From Kofleriaceae bacterium (GTDB lineage: Bacteria > Myxococcota_A > Polyangia > Haliangiales > Haliangiaceae): DNA of 5,227 nt. The position numbers and the translations under genes are program-made. The stretch lies in contig JAHEAK010000428.1 of NCBI GenBank assembly GCA_024642805.1, forward strand, positions 1 to 5,227. The letters are read 5' to 3'. The notes under the pieces are model-generated. The model saw only the letters and a program-made list of their open reading frames with translations. It was not told the origin of the DNA and searched no databases. This document shows, in pieces, positions 5,185 through 5,227 of the stretch; the first letter of the stretch is position 1, and the number at the start of each line of letters is the position of its first letter.

Positions 5185-5227
5185 CGAAGGTACAGATAGC
5201 CTACTCGGGTCTACAGCTTGGCCAGGG

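Noticed and set aside
5185..5227. Possible promoter (TACAGC-like hexamer) for a gene beyond the right edge
   Set aside because: Only 43 bases are visible, there is no start codon to anchor it, and the match to a -10 box is poor.

Overview
The window is GC-rich DNA that reads like the genome of a myxobacterium-type bacterium (Myxococcota, formerly Deltaproteobacteria). This is inferred from gene style, not from a marker gene. It carries a lipoprotein with a MopE-like Asp/Cys repeat, a CPXCG-type small zinc-ribbon-like protein, a thioredoxin-fold lipoprotein with a Cys-containing N-terminal segment, and a very tightly packed layout. There are no RNA genes, CRISPR arrays, insertion sequences or phage genes. 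Six protein genes fill nearly all of the sequence.

Left part, + strand (43-2049). First comes a secreted lipoprotein with a short Asp/Cys-rich calcium-loop-like motif followed by a stand-alone proprotein-convertase P domain. It ends in a textbook intrinsic terminator (11-bp perfect stem, GCGA loop, nine T). Only 19 bases after the T tract a new gene starts: a 59-residue CPXCG-family protein. It is followed after a 37-base gap by a DsbA/thioredoxin_4-type lipoprotein with a CPAC active site. The last two may be co-transcribed.

Middle part, - strand (2053-4094). A GMC/cholesterol-oxidase-like FAD flavoprotein (about 530 residues, with a four-cysteine ferredoxin-like cluster) overlaps by a GTGA stop/start a downstream hotdog-fold acyl-CoA thioesterase-like gene. 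This is a translationally coupled two-gene unit, probably acting on a lipid, sterol or other hydrophobic alcohol. It converges on the thioredoxin gene with only 3 bases between the two stop codons.

Right part, + strand (4237-5184). Divergent from the flavoprotein is a complete WlbA/WbpB-type Gfo/Idh/MocA dehydrogenase. This family oxidises the 3-position of UDP-N-acetylglucosaminuronic acid on the way to acetylated diamino-mannuronic acid sugars of surface polysaccharides. No other sugar gene is visible before the window ends.

The most interesting non-coding pattern is that three genes (933, 4094 on the minus strand, 4237) have a TATAAT-like hexamer (TATACT, TACACT, TAGAGT) ending only 6-8 bases before the start codon, with no good Shine-Dalgarno sequence. 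That is the geometry expected for leaderless or nearly leaderless mRNAs. I did not find a convincing entirely new multi-gene system. The leads most worth following are the leaderless-promoter pattern, the CcmH-like N-terminal segment of the thioredoxin lipoprotein, the P-domain lipoprotein, and the flavoprotein/thioesterase pair.
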